NCBI GenBank assembly: GCA_030704615.1
Contig: CM060732.1
Location: forward strand, 25,420,001 to 25,484,000
Direction: 5' to 3'
Source: Takakia lepidozioides
Lineage: Eukaryota; Streptophyta; Takakiopsida; Takakiales; Takakiaceae
Length of the DNA: 64,000 nt
The notes beneath the pieces were generated by a model that worked only from the letters and a program-made list of their open reading frames with translations, was not told the DNA's origin and ran no database searches. Of this stretch, positions 1 through 12,653 are shown piece by piece (positions within the stretch are counted from its first letter, which is position 1; each line of letters begins with the position of its first letter). Both the position numbers and the translations under genes were made by a program.

Positions 1-226
1 TCGACATCAAAATTTGGAGTGTCATTTTTCTTCAGAAAGGCTTGTCCCATTAAATTGGTGAGGCCTATTATAGTTGAGACCATATCATTTTGAGTCCGAT
101 TTAGTTCATTATCTTGAAGCTTAAAATATCCAGTTGAGTGTGTAACAAGAATTCATATGCTTTTGCCCTCTTTTCCTCAATTTGTAGGTTTGTTTCGTGG
201 ATTATATCGATGGATTCAACCAACAT

Positions 227-1361
227 TCAGTTATCTTTCTTTGTCACATCAAGCAGTTGCTTCTGACTTGAGGACGACTTCCGCTTCACTCCGGTGCTTC
301 CTATATTCTTTGGCGATGCATCTGACGAAGAATCCGTAGGTTCATGAGTTCCACGATTTGGGACAGGAATCGGGACAAGATTGATTGGCTCATGAGTAGT
401 ACCTGGGGTAGTAGGTACAATATTCCTTGGAGGTATGAATGTTGCTTGTATGGCGCTTATGGTACGTCTTAGTGCGAGAGGAACTGTCTCCAAAACGGGG
501 GAGTAACCTTGAGTTTCGGAACCAGTGTCTGAAGCCTAGAAGTGTTGTCTCGGAGTCTCATTATGTCTATAGAAGGATCGTCAATATGATCAGTCTCATG
601 GTCAGACAAAACAATTGGCGTATAGACATTGTCATTGTCGTCCATGAGGTCACGTGTATGAACGGGTCTGAACACTGGACGGTGCCCCATAAAGGCTTGG
701 ATCTATTTATAAACAGTGTGATTGAATTGACGGGGGAGGTTGAGTTGCATTTTTGCTCCGAGATTCCAAACTCTTCACCCGTTCCGGTACCATTCTCGTA
801 ATCGTGAATGCGTTTGAAGTCTCCAAATATGGAGCTCCATTTGTCCTTGCATGCCGTCCCTTTCCGATGATGCATGCAATGACCTGTTTCATTATTGCAA
901 TTGAAATTTTACGCCATTTGCACATTGCACTTTCAAATTTGTCTCTTGGGTCGACTACATCCAAACTGGCTACATATTCGTCTCTTTTCGCGGAGACAAG
1001 TGCCAAGACCTCCACGTATTCCCAATTGGGTTGGCGGGGTTTCTTGGTTTTTATCACAGGGTCCGAGCCAGAAGCAGACTGTGCAGGCGCCTTCCCTTTG
1101 CATTTCTTCTTCCGTTGGACTCCGCCATTGGTATCATCAGATATCTCTACTGTTTCCGCATCTAAAGACAAGCAAATCAATTGTGAATGACCGAGACAAC
1201 CATTCAATTGCAAAATGACAACAATTTAATGAAAAAATTGTATGGAGTCAATGCTCACTCGGATTGTTGTTTTCTTGGTCTTCAGTGTCATTGTTCTCAT
1301 CGTTGTTATCCTTTTCAGCATCATCGTTCGTAATTCTCATCATGTCCAGTAGCGACGACAT
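227..1361 (-). pseudogene. Decayed Myb/SANT-like (trihelix-type) DNA-binding protein gene
   Basis: Read leftward from an ATG at 1361. Exon 1 is Asp/Asn/Glu-rich. A 97-bp intron (1162-1258) has a GTGAGC donor and a pyrimidine-rich acceptor ending TTTAG, and it keeps the frame (NNNP then AETVEISDD). Exon 2 gives a basic run (KKKCKGKAPA) and the start of a Myb/SANT-like domain (WEYVEVLALV, then KWRKISIAIMKQ). The domain continues one frame over as CKDKWSSIFGDFKRIHDY, and in a third frame as IQAFMGHRPVF just after a TAG at about 704. A Ser/Thr/Pro-rich tail follows in yet another frame to about 227. At least two frameshifts and a stop make this a pseudogene. Domains of this kind occur in plant trihelix factors and in the partner protein of PIF/Harbinger transposons; I cannot tell which source this is. 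No transposase is seen beside it. Confidence 0.65.
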
Positions 1362-2987
1362 GATCCCCGATGATAGATGAGTGCGGCACATATGTGTGAA
1401 GAGCATGCATAGGCGAGGAGTGTGTGTGCATAGACTAGCGATATTGGTGAGCGAGAGCGGGAGATGGTAGGAGCACGATAAGTTATCAGCCCATTTTTGG
1501 CGCTCATAACTTGCCACCAAGAATCGTGCAGGATTTCTCTGGGATTGTGTCAGGATACCACTAATGGTGTTAAGCGCAGTGGTAACTTTGTCACCGGTGG
1601 TAAGTCGGGTGCCACGTCAGAAGAGTGGTAGCTATCTTCTTAGGTCTGAACGCAGGGATACACTTACCACGCGGGGACGGGCTTAGCACTGACTTAGCAC
1701 AAAGTGTGCACGGACCTTGAGACAATTAACTATTTACGGTCAAACAGCGCAGCAAGACAACTTGTATGATGGTAACTCCTCCAAGACTGTAAATGAAACA
1801 TATCAAGCAACCTATCTCAAAACCTAGAATAACTAGAATAACTTAAAAGAGTATAGAAGCTAGCACTTGTAGAGGTAACTAACGGAGATTGGCACTGAGG
1901 AATTCAGTACCTTATTTAGAGGCCTTTTATTTATTTATTTATTTTCTTATAGAGGCTCTCTAATGAGAAGCCCAATAACTTGTGCTATGCATATGAACTT
2001 ATAAATCATCCGAGTTCAGTTCTCTGCATTAAATCTGGAATTCGTCATGAGTCTGGGTGCAATCATCTGCTTCACTGACTCACTCCAGGAATTGCAATCA
2101 CATCCTCTTATTGAGCTGCTGGCTGTGGAAGGTGGAAGGGTCCAATTAATCCTCAGATTCCTGAGGGTAATGGATCCACTGCAATGCTTGGCTCCAAGAT
2201 TGTGTCTCGTGCTTTACCTTATATGAAAGAGTGGAACCGATGATTGATCCCTCATTGCATGGATATGTGAACCAGTGAATGAACACGGATTATAGAATGC
2301 TTTTGCCAAACTAATGCATAAACATGAATATGTGGAGCATGGAAGAATACATGTGATCAATATCAAAATGAAGGGAGGAATTGGGTGTGTAGTAGACATG
2401 TGTACATCTAGCTAAATAATTGGCCAATGAGCTCGGAATGAATGAATTGAGGTGCCCTGCTGAGAGCTAAATAAAGCCCCACTGAATTCGTGGATGAAGG
2501 GAATACACGGTAGAGGGATGACTAGTCCATGCAATTTAGGAAGCGTCCCAGCTGAACCTACAGCAGATGGGGTATCTTTTCCCAGTCTATGGCTGGGGCA
2601 GGTTCGCCCGGGAAGTTATTCACGAGATGATCATGAAATAATGCATGTAGCCCAGGTGGACCTTGGACACCAACCAAGTGAAAGACATTCATTGAAGATC
2701 TGCAGGGCTGGATGGCTTCGGGAACAAGAGATTCACATGTCAGAAAAATGAGTAGTTCTTCGAGCCTTCCCAGAAAGCCAAGAGGCACTGAATAAATAAA
2801 CAATCGGAGTGCGATTTTGCATCTGAAAATGACAGAGCGGCTCCAGAGGATACATCTGATGGGTGAACTGAAATAAGTGTGTGTGTGTCAGTGGATCTGG
2901 GTCAATTAAAATATGGTTATTGCACCCCATTTCCCTGCTCTTTCATAACACTCCAAAGTTCTAAACTGTCATGATGTGATCATTCTG
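1362..2987. other. Gene-free stretch
   Basis: Only short open frames with no recognisable motif, no long repeat and no convincing promoter were seen. Position 1929-1944 is a short ATTT/TTTA microsatellite. Confidence 0.5.
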
Positions 2988-3316
2988 GACCTGTTCATCA
3001 ATGATGCAAAAGGTCTGTTTTGCATGACGATTATCTGTGGCCCCAAGGCCTATCTCAATTCTGAAATGGTTTTTGGGCCAAGGCAGAAGGGCAAGGTTGG
3101 GATCCTCGACATCGACGTGGAACACACCAGAATCCTCGGTGACAGAATTGCAACCTTGGACAATTGTCATGATCCAACTGTTTCATCAATGATGCAAAAC
3201 TATTTCTGCATGACCAGAATTATTAGTGGTGTTCCACTGGAGGCCTATTTCCAATGATTTTTGGGCCATGGAAGGGCCCGGTTGGAGCTTGGAACACACT
3301 AGAAACCACAATCATG
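2988..3316. repeat. Imperfect direct duplication, two units
   Basis: Unit 1 (about 2988-3136) and unit 2 (about 3175-3316) share blocks in the same order: TTCATCAATGATGCAAAA, GCATGAC, AGGCCTAT, a TTTTTGGGCCA block, an AGGGC/GGTTGG block, and GGAACACAC near the end. Similarity is broken by substitutions and small gaps, so the duplication is old. No coding function is evident. Confidence 0.6.
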
Positions 3317-6300
3317 CATATACACAAAGCGAGAACAGCAAAGCCATAGGTCCAGGGCCTCAAATGGTGTCACACAATCAGTGGTCCTGGGTTCAAATCC
3401 ATGAAAATGAAAACTACTCTACGCACTGATTCCCGGCAGCTATCTGCTTCGGGAAACACCCAGCCCACTACACTGCACTCTACAAGTACAAGCCATTTCC
3501 TTTCACAAGCAGCTTCACATTGAAGGGTGTTGGCTGGGGTGACACTGGATAGGAATAAATCATCGTACATTACAAATTGGTGCAATGAGTAGCGAGGTCG
3601 GCGCACACCCACCAAGGGTATAATCAAGGTGCGCTTTTGAAGCAGGCCCAAAGTTGGGTATCTGACAACCTTTCAGCAAGCTTCTCTCATCACATCTGGG
3701 AGTACCTGTGTGCTGCCTGGAAACTCTCGATAAAACCACCGCCACTCAAGGTTGTGAATGATCATAGAAGAGACAGAATCATGTCCACTAGCCCTTATGG
3801 ACATTTGGAAAGTGCATCACTCACACATTGAAGTATCTATGTGTCCTCTCAGTGGGCTTTAGATACCACCTTCTCAACTTAAGGTGCTGCACCTAAGTCC
3901 CAGCTGGAGAGTTTATGAAAAGTTTCCAAGGAATACATCAGTGTGCACTCAATGATCGATGATGAGATCAAGACTCACACAGGTCTTCCAATTTGTCTCC
4001 ATGCTCTAGCGACCCCGGCCCATTCCTGCCCAAAAAATGCTCTATCGTGTGACAGAACTACTTGGGTGCCGAAGTATGGAATGTCACCATGTGAAGAAGC
4101 TATGCTTGAGAACTTCCAAAAAAGTACTGAGGGGTTGGTAAGGGCCCCACGGAATAAAATCCACTGGCCATAGCCAGTGCCCCACATGCAGACACGGAAA
4201 ATGTGGGTCATGTTCCTGTTTGGAAACACTTTGTTGAAAATTTGACCACTCCGAATACGCCCACTTCATTGAACTTGCTCCATGTGTATGTAGGTATGTT
4301 TCAAGTTTCAACAGCTGAAAAGACATGCTTTGACACCATGGCTGCCCGGATGTACCACATTTTCCAAGTTACCTCTCGCATGGCATCACAATACAGGAAA
4401 GCAAAAAAGAGAAGCAAAAGTACTAAAAGCAACAAGAATTGGGATCATGCCGCATATGCATCTGCCATTGCCAAGTGTTGCTCTTTATCCACAGATTATA
4501 CTGTACAGCCGATTACTTGTCGTGGCCCAACTAGGTCTCCAGGCTGGACGGCCCATGCCAATCTGCCGCATTCGCAAAGAGACAAAACCGCATGGCCCTA
4601 CAGACAGGTCCACGCCGAGCACCTACATTTCTCCATGGATTGGTCCGTGGCTTCGGACCAGACCTAAACAGTGGACGTTCTCCGAGAGTGAAAGGGATAC
4701 ACAAGGAAAGCTCGTACTTCAACGTCCAGCGATTTACAGCGCACTCCAGAGGCAGCGACCAAGAGCTTCGCACCAAGCATGCGGGCACGTGGTGGACCCG
4801 TTCATCGGATTTGGGACCCATAGGCCTAAATTTGATCAAGTTGTCCTATTTGGCTGGATTGCATGCAAGCCTTCAATAATGTTCTCTTTCCCATTAAAAT
4901 TCGTAGACAAATGACATCGCATGATTGGACCCCAAAACCCGGATTGAGACCACTGATGGGCTCGATGCTCACAACCATCATCATCATCATCTATCCACCT
5001 CCTTATGCACACTCATTGTGAGAAGAATACTAATTGCGAGTTGGATGTTCATGAATGATCAGTCCGACTGAGAAATTGGAAAGGCAATGTTGACATGTTG
5101 AAATGTTGGCATTCCCACCCTACACTGAACCCAGCACGCCAACGGAATATTAGGGTAAGGTGGGCGGAAAACGTCCCTGCACTGAACCCTATATCCCATG
5201 AAAAGCAGGCATTGAATATCTCCAAGTGTGTTGGAGATGTAATTTCGAGCAGAAAATTTAGCCTTCAATACGGAGAGCCTGACATAATAATAATACAAGT
5301 CAACATAAATCCTCGTCGGTTCGTCGTTACATCAATAGTCTTTACAGCGCATGTAATAAGCAAGGGGACTACATACCTCACCCGTGGATAAGTAGTAACT
5401 TGTACGCCACTTATTTACAGTACATCCCTCAAGTCATGTCGTGCGGATCAGCACAGTACCAAGCAACCCTTCCGCCCCAAGTAAACCACAGTTTCCAAAA
5501 TCCTTCCATCTCCTTGTCTGCAGTCTGCACGTAGACTGGGCCCACTCCTCCCGTCACCTTGAAATCACCGACCGTACTCGACCCTGGATCCTCCTGCACC
5601 CTCTGGTCCTTGCCTGAGCTCCCACTTTGGGCTATACCTTGCCAAAATCACCTCCTTTCCCTAGCATTCCTTGGCATGGATTCCATGTGGGCCCCACATG
5701 CACTTGCCATTTTCATAGGGCATGCTGTGGGGCCCACATGCTATAGCCACTTTCAAGGGGCATGCAATAGCCATGTGGGCCCAATGCAAATAGCCACGCT
5801 AGTTGAGTTAGCTTGCTAGATGTCCTGGCCCTTTTGCTTGATTTTTTTCTTGAGCGATTGGGGTACATATTCGATCCATGCACTGAACCCGGCCCCGAAT
5901 ACGCCCCTGAATCCAAGTCAATGTGACCATGCCCATGTCTAGCGCGTGCGTGGCAGCGACCACGCCCCTTCCTGCCAATGGGAGGCGAGGTGCGCGGGAA
6001 TAGCGTGGGCAATTGAGGGGCAAGGGTATGCGCGAGTAGGGGCAGCCTCGCCATAGAACCCAACAGACCCTGAGTCGATCACGTAATTTTGGCGTTACAG
6101 GGACTCTTTCGGGCTCAATGCTCTTATGGGGGCTCTTATCAAAAAACGAAAGTGGGGCCGTGTAATGTTCACGACAATAATACTTGTTGTACGTGTCAGC
6201 AACTCTTTGAAGCTAATCTTTTGTGATAGAGAACTTGCTTTCAAGACAACCTGATCACATTCTGACATTTCAGTTCTGCTACATAGCTTCGAAACTGTTA

Positions 6301-9122
6301 TCTGGTTTCCTGTTCTCTGTTTTGTATGACTGCAATTAAATTAGAACGTGTTCCACAACCAGATTGAAAGATGACAGGTTAGTGAGCAGTTCAATCTCAT
6401 GCGAATGGATTGCATTGTCGACACACAATGCTTCACATAAGATTCAGAGAGTGCAACACAAATCATCCTACAAAACAGATAGATGCCTCGCAGTGGAGAT
6501 GATTTCAAGAATCTATATTCCTAGCGGAATACAATATTGATCAAGGGGGAATGTCACGCCAACTTGAATATCGATAGAACTTGTTGTGCTACGTCATGGG
6601 CTGCTAGTTCTTTTGGAGCTTAATGGAAATTTATAATGGAATTTTACTTTCAGGAAATATATATCACAAAACCCAATGATGTCTCGATACTGGCGTCATA
6701 TCATTCTATAGGGAGGTGGGCACTTTAGCAACAGCCTACTCCAGAAACAGCCCCATGCAGGGCTAGGATCTCAGTGTGTACATAGGCAAGGCACACACAC
6801 AGGCTCCCGGCCAACCACGGGCTCTCTAAATAATTTGCTGGACATTAAATAATCTATATTCACCACTACTTATTAGGCAGTATTTACAAAGTTACAGGAT
6901 GTTGGAACAGTTTTGCAGATCATGGAAACCGCCCACTCCTTAAGCTTCACTGTAGATAACTAGGTCAACTTTGGCAACTTGTACATAGGATTCTTTGTTA
7001 TTAGTATGTTGAAAACGCTGTTGACCATCACTATTCGAAAGGACTAGGTCGTTTGGTTGCTGCCGCCCCTCAAAGTTCTTTCGGGTTCCAGTGACCCCTT
7101 CCACCCGTCAAATAAGGAAAAGACAAACAAAAAGAGGTTGCGGTTGCAGACAGATATTGCCTCTTTCGCTTACAGACTCCTCCAGTTGTATACCTGTGCT
7201 TTTCACTTTCTTGCATCCCCAAATTCCACAATGTGCCTGACTGTCAGTGATGACAAAACACAAGGTGACAAGACCTGCACGACAAAGAGAATCCTTACCC
7301 ACCCCATCTTCCTACACCTCTTCCTGTCTCTTCTCTCAAAAGTCAGGCCTCCCAAATGACCCAAAGAGAATCGTTGGGCCCTGCCAACGGCCAAGTGACT
7401 CAAATGTGTTTGCGACAACCCTCTGCAGGAATTGCTACGAAATCGACAAAGACTGAAATTACCGTACTTATAGCCTGATCGTGTATGTCAGTAGCACGCT
7501 CAAACATAAACTCATCTGAATTGAATGAAGCACAGCTGTTTCCAGGAGCCACCTGCGCAGAGATCACGTAATTATGGTGGATGTGGACCGTATTTATGTT
7601 TGTTCTGTGTTTTTGTCCAACTGCACGCATCACTATTAAGATCCTAATCAGATTACTGGATGCACTATGCTTGCATCATGGGAACAGTACTAGGTTAGAT
7701 TACCTATATGGGTTTTATGAATGATTATTTAAGAGTGCCAAAAGGTTTATTACGAGTGAAAAGGAAGATGGGTTTCCCTTATTTATTTATTTATTAAAAA
7801 CATTTAAGAGAAAAAAAAAGATGGATTTCAGTGTTTTTTCTTTCTCATTTTTCCAAATTCGCAGCGGGGCCACCTGTGAATTTTACCGGGTGCCCATGTG
7901 GCGAGAATAACGAGGTGACAGGGCTTAAATAAAAGTTACTATATTCCAGACGTTTTAAATGGTCCACCTTGGCAAATTAAGGCTCCTTTTTTTTTAATTT
8001 TTACAGAACAGGGGACAATGGCTCGATATTCAACTACTTGCGAAGCCTTTTGGCGGAATTTTATCCCCCATAATTCCTTTGTAAAAGGAATGTAAGATAA
8101 TAGGTGGTATCATGAGTTTCTCATATATAATGCACTTGCACATCATGATCTTTTAAAAAAAAAATGCAAAGTTGCTTGGGAGGCCCTACCAATCTGATTT
8201 TCATATTGCCAACAATTGCTAGGGTATCAAACATACTGGAACATTTGTACTAGTTGAGAATTTGCATGGCAACTCGTACACGTCAAGCTGTAAGGATGAG
8301 AGAGATATGGACCAATCGAAGCTAGCGTAAATAAGAACCTACCCATCTCCTCATTAGGAGCATTGGACATCACCCCAAGGGAAGATACTACCACACACAA
8401 TTCAAGTGAGAGAGAGTGTTACATAGCATGTCAAAGCTAGACAAGGAAACACTAAGCACATTGTGCTATGTTTGCCTTCATTTAACGACATCAGACAGCC
8501 TAATTTAGGCACCATCAAACTGTCTCTACCCAGATCTGCCTCCATACCTCCCTTTTTACATTATACTCTTGCTGGAAAACCAGGTTTAAGGTCTACTAAG
8601 TGGCAATCACATGCACACTAGGTAGGGCCTTCTCATAAAAATCTACCTCCTCACTTTCATATCATAGGAAGCAACAGTAGAAGTAGGAAGAGCACAACTG
8701 TCTCCTTACAAGTAACTCCTTCCATGTAGGTACCAGCTCATAGATCCATCAAACCAATAGAGCAAAAACAACAGTAGTATGTGTACAATCAACACATACA
8801 AACAGATTTGAGGTTTGAGACAGCTCAAAGCCTCACTCCCTTAGTCTCTTGCCCTTAGTAGCATTTCCTGCAACAAAAAAAGATGAAGTGGCATCACCTG
8901 GATCCATCACAGCCAACCAACCAACCAACAGGTTAGTGATCCCTATGGAACCCCAGGCTTAAACCCCTTCACATTTGTTATCCATGTCATCCCTGCAACA
9001 GGTCATACTTGCAAAGAGAGGAGAGGTAAGAGAGGTCCTTTCAGCCATTCAACATAGGTACAAAACTCAGTAGCACCTATTTCAGCCCATGCTCTAGAGG
9101 GAGGGGGGGTGGTCTCATGTCT
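3317..9122. other. Gene-poor stretch
   Basis: Open frames here are short, overlap on both strands and show no domain signature. A GGGCCCACATG-like phrase recurs near 5690-5780, an (ATC)n run lies near 4978-4991, and several A/T homopolymers are present. I see no RNA gene and no intact element. Confidence 0.45.
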
Positions 9123-9376
9123 ATAAGCACCCATTCCCAAAAGGAAGGTGTCACTAGAGCCAAGTACTCAGCAAGGGGACACATAGAGGCCTTTGGTTTG
9201 CAAAAGTATTCGAAGAATCATTGTAGAGCTAATCATGTCCATGTAAGTAAACATTACAACAAGCACCTATTCCCAAAAGGAAGACCAAGTACTCAAGCAA
9301 GGGCATATATAGAAGCCCTTGGTTTTGCAAAAGTATTCCTAGATTCAGAGTAGAGCTTAGTCAAGTCCATGTAAGT
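9123..9376. repeat. Imperfect direct duplication of about 120 bp
   Basis: Two adjacent units (about 9123-9249 and 9262-9376) each begin with CACC(C/T)ATTCCCAAAAGGAAG. Both run through a CAAGTACTCA block, a GCAAGGG block, the phrase TTGCAAAAGTATTC and AGAGCTTAG-type sequence, and end in GTCCATGTAAG. Small indels separate them. Confidence 0.7.
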
Positions 9377-9658
9377 TCCTCATAGTGTCAACTCTCTTTA
9401 TGTTGCCATCCTAAGCAACCCATCACAGTGTTGGAGAAGTCTGAATGGATACCTTGCTTGTAGACATAGTGTAGTCAGCTCCTTTAGCTCTTGTCTGCTC
9501 CTCTTCCAAATGAGAAGAGTGGCCAAGCATACTAACCATATAGGGCAGCAGCTTTAGGTTGAAACCTCTAGGGTGAACCCTAATGAGTCATCTTAGTGAG
9601 TCATCCCGTTCTACAATCCCCCGTTTTGCTCTAGACAAAAAAATCTAAACGGAATGAG

Positions 9659-10005
9659 GGGATCAGGCAATTCTTGAATGTTGTCTAAAAAGATCTTAGC
9701 AACATTAAGGAGAGAAAGAGACAGGAAAAAATTCCTCAAGCCTCTCATTTTCAGGTTTCCTAATGCTGATACAAGGCATTGGCTACAGTAGAGCAGCCAA
9801 GAGAGCAATATACATTGACCGGATCATGTAGAAGGTGTACACATATACTCTATTATGCTGTTGCTACAGGGCCTAGCACAAGATATCATGTATTAGTTAA
9901 TCCAATGTCCCTATATGTTCAAGGCTAGAGAAAGAGTCAAAGGGATCAGGCAGTTCTTGAGTGTTGTTACAAAGAACATATCCACATTCAAGAGAGAGAG
10001 AGAGA
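9659..10005. repeat. Pair of diverged direct repeats of about 63 bp
   Basis: Copy 1 (9659-9720) and copy 2 (about 9942-10005) share GGGATCAGGCA, TTCTTGA, TGTTGT, a run of AAAGA/AACAT blocks and an AGAGAGA tail. The second copy runs into the GA microsatellite. Function unknown. Confidence 0.55.
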
Positions 10006-10016
10006 GAGAGAGAGAG
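9990..10016. repeat. (GA)n microsatellite
   Basis: About 13 uninterrupted GA dinucleotides follow the second copy of the 63-bp repeat. Confidence 0.9.
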
Positions 10017-10499
10017 GACAAAAAGGCGATAAGAGGTTGAATGTGGAGGCAAGGGTTCATGATCTTCTTGTGCCCCTTCTTTGCAAAATGGGGACGCTCT
10101 TTTAGGAACCCATGAGTCCACCAAGTTGAAGATCACGGACATTCATATTTTTCTGTTTTTTCCATTTGTCATGTCAAAGTCACATGGCAGTGAGATGGTG
10201 ACGTGCACAAAAGACTGTTTCTTGCCCAAGTGCTGGTGAACTGTGCGTGGATGGCTACAGCTTGCTGGGGAGCCCTTTTAATAGTAACGTCTTTCAATTT
10301 GATCATTCTACTTTAGTCCTCAGAAAAATACATTTCTCTCATTTGTTTGTGCCCAAGAGTGATCACACTCTAAAATATGGCAATCTCATTACATTTGAAG
10401 GTGCAACCACATCAATATTATTCTCAAAGTTCGCTGGCATCCACCCCCTACCCACATCTATAGAGATTTTCCACACATCCTCATCTCATGCTGTTAATG

Positions 10500-10690
10500 A
10501 TAATTAGTTTTTGCGGGTCTTTCAAAATTATAGAAAAGAATGTAGCCTATCAATGGGGGTTGTCTTTTGGATGGAAAGTACATATTGTTTTCCACGTGAG
10601 TCTTTTGAGAAAAATTATCTCAAATCCCGATCGTGTTATTCTAGAATTGCCAAAATTGACATCTTCTAGCGCACTGTGCATGGAATGAAC
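10500..10690 (+). pseudogene. Ty3/gypsy pol C-terminal tail fragment
   Basis: The plus frame contains FKIIEKNVAYQWGL, then WKVHIVFHVSLLRK and a short ISNPDRVILELPKL stretch. This is the conserved post-integrase module of Ty3/gypsy polyproteins (the FHVSxLRK region after the integrase core). Nothing upstream matches the integrase catalytic core and no LTR is recognisable nearby, so it is an isolated fragment. A stop follows at about 10687. It does not obviously belong to the gypsy element at 15-20 kb, which lies on the other strand and lacks this region. Confidence 0.75.
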
Positions 10691-11096
10691 ATTTAATAAA
10701 ATAGAATAACTACCGGCCAAATGATGAATCCATTTTGGGGGTCCTATAATCCTGGCCGACAGACATGAAAAGGACATATTCCCTCTCGGAGGGATATGGT
10801 TTGTCTTTTTTATTTTTATTTTTATTTATTTATTTTTAGAGAAGAGGGCGTCTATTCACTGATTACGGTGTGTGTGCCTCATGGTGTAATAGGGGGTTCT
10901 AAACTTTTTTCCCCAAATAAAGTTCTCATCAGGGCCACTTCCTCCTGTTTAATTTTTTAATCAAATACCTTAGACCACAACCACTTTTAAACTACTTCAG
11001 TTATTAGAGATGCCAAAATCAGACAGCCCTATGATTTCACTATGTATTGTCCTTGCTCGTTTTACCCTTTACTAGTGCAGTCATTTTGTATTCCCG

Positions 11097-11301
11097 AAAA
11101 AACCCAATTTACTATTTTTCATGAATTTCCAGTGACAAAAACACTTGAAATTCAATATCTTCCACACCGCAGGTCCAAAAATAGAACCGCCTGGATGCCC
11201 CCCTAGTCATCGAGGGCTTTCCAGTAGTATCACCATCACATGCCGAGGCCTTGTGGTTTGGGAGATCTCAACGATGGTACAAAACAAAACAAACAAAACA
11301 A
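11097..11301 (+). repeat. Dispersed repeat family R1, copy 1
   Basis: Begins with an AACCCAATTTACTATTTTTC-type block and runs through CCAGTGACAAAA, CAATATCT, GGTCCAAAAAT, ATCGAGGGCTTT, GAGGCCTTG and GGGAGATCTCAA to an ACAAAACAAAAC tail. It matches 11824-12030 along its whole length in the same orientation. Confidence 0.75.
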
Positions 11302-11823
11302 GCGGCTCCACCACAAGAGGCTCTATCCTTCGGTGATTTTGGGGTTGTTTTATACTTTTTCCAAGGTTTCATGAATCATGCCGATGAACCCTCCATAGAC
11401 TAGGCTTAATGGATAAGCCTAGTTCTCCCCTTAGGCAAGAAGTCTCCACAATGCCTCTATCCTTTGCGGGACAGAGCCAACAAACAACCTTGCTTGATAG
11501 ATAGATGTACAACTTGCCCTCTAATGCACTGCATATGTATTTACACTGTTCACACCAATGTCATTCACCACTTTTGCATAACCTGCCATAGCCAAGCAGT
11601 ATGATACATTCACAAACCTCTGCTCATCGAACATAATTCTAAATTAACTCAATGGTTATTTCTCATCGTCTACATTTGTGTCAAGGCGTACATCGATGTG
11701 AAACCTGTTATGCCTAGCGTGAGTAAGATAGCACCCACCATATATGCTATTGTGGTCTGTGCTGTTTAGTACATACATTTATGACCATTGTACCAAAAGA
11801 CAAATGAAGGGCCGGTGTTGTAG

Positions 11824-12030
11824 AAAAAACCCCAATTTGCTATTTTTCATGATTTTTCAGTGACAAAATATACTTCAAATTCAATATCTCCCACACAATA
11901 GGTCCAAAAATTATGATACCGCCTCTGTGCACCCCTATTAATCGAGGGCTTTACATCGGTATCGAGACCACGGGCAGAGGCCTTGCAGTTTGGGAGATCT
12001 CAATGACGCTACAAAACAAAACAAAACAAA
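11824..12030 (+). repeat. Dispersed repeat family R1, copy 2
   Basis: Same order of blocks as copy 1, with the same (ACAAA)n-like tail (TACAAAACAAAACAAAACAA). The A-rich end in both full copies resembles a retroposon tail. No ORF, tRNA-like head or target-site duplication was recognised. Confidence 0.75.
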
Positions 12031-12653
12031 CTACTTGCTTAATATATAGATATATATATCTATGACACCAACCGTAGTTGAGTAAATAAGAGCCTCTTCC
12101 CCTTGCGTGTACTGCCCCTTTCGGGGGTGGGCTCTATCAAAGCAATTACAAAGGGAAAGACCCCCATACCATCATACTACTTCACAACGCCACTTCACAA
12201 CGCTTGCTATGTGATAGATTTTTTTTTTTTTTTGAAATTATTGGAAGAAACAATTAAAAGCCTCGGTGGTGTGCCATGAGGCATACCATAAAAAGCATAT
12301 AGTTGAAATAGTGTTTTCATTATAAGAACGAAACATATATTCTTGCAACTTGTTGAACAAGTTACATCTTACCTATCCAATTTGGACTTGCTTGAGAGCA
12401 CATACACTCTGGAATGTGTGGAAGGCCAGGTGTTTATCACCCTGAAGGACTACCTTTTTTTATCATAAATGACCGCATTTTGCCAGTAAATAATAAAGGT
12501 GACACAAATAAATCAGATAGATTTCGGAGATTTCCGATGCCAATTCCAAGAAGTCAATGTAGTAGTTTACAACAGTTTTGTAAATTTTTCTAATGTGAGC
12601 ACATAATTTTTTATTTTCCATAACGTCATGTACCCTGGATATTACTAAAATTG

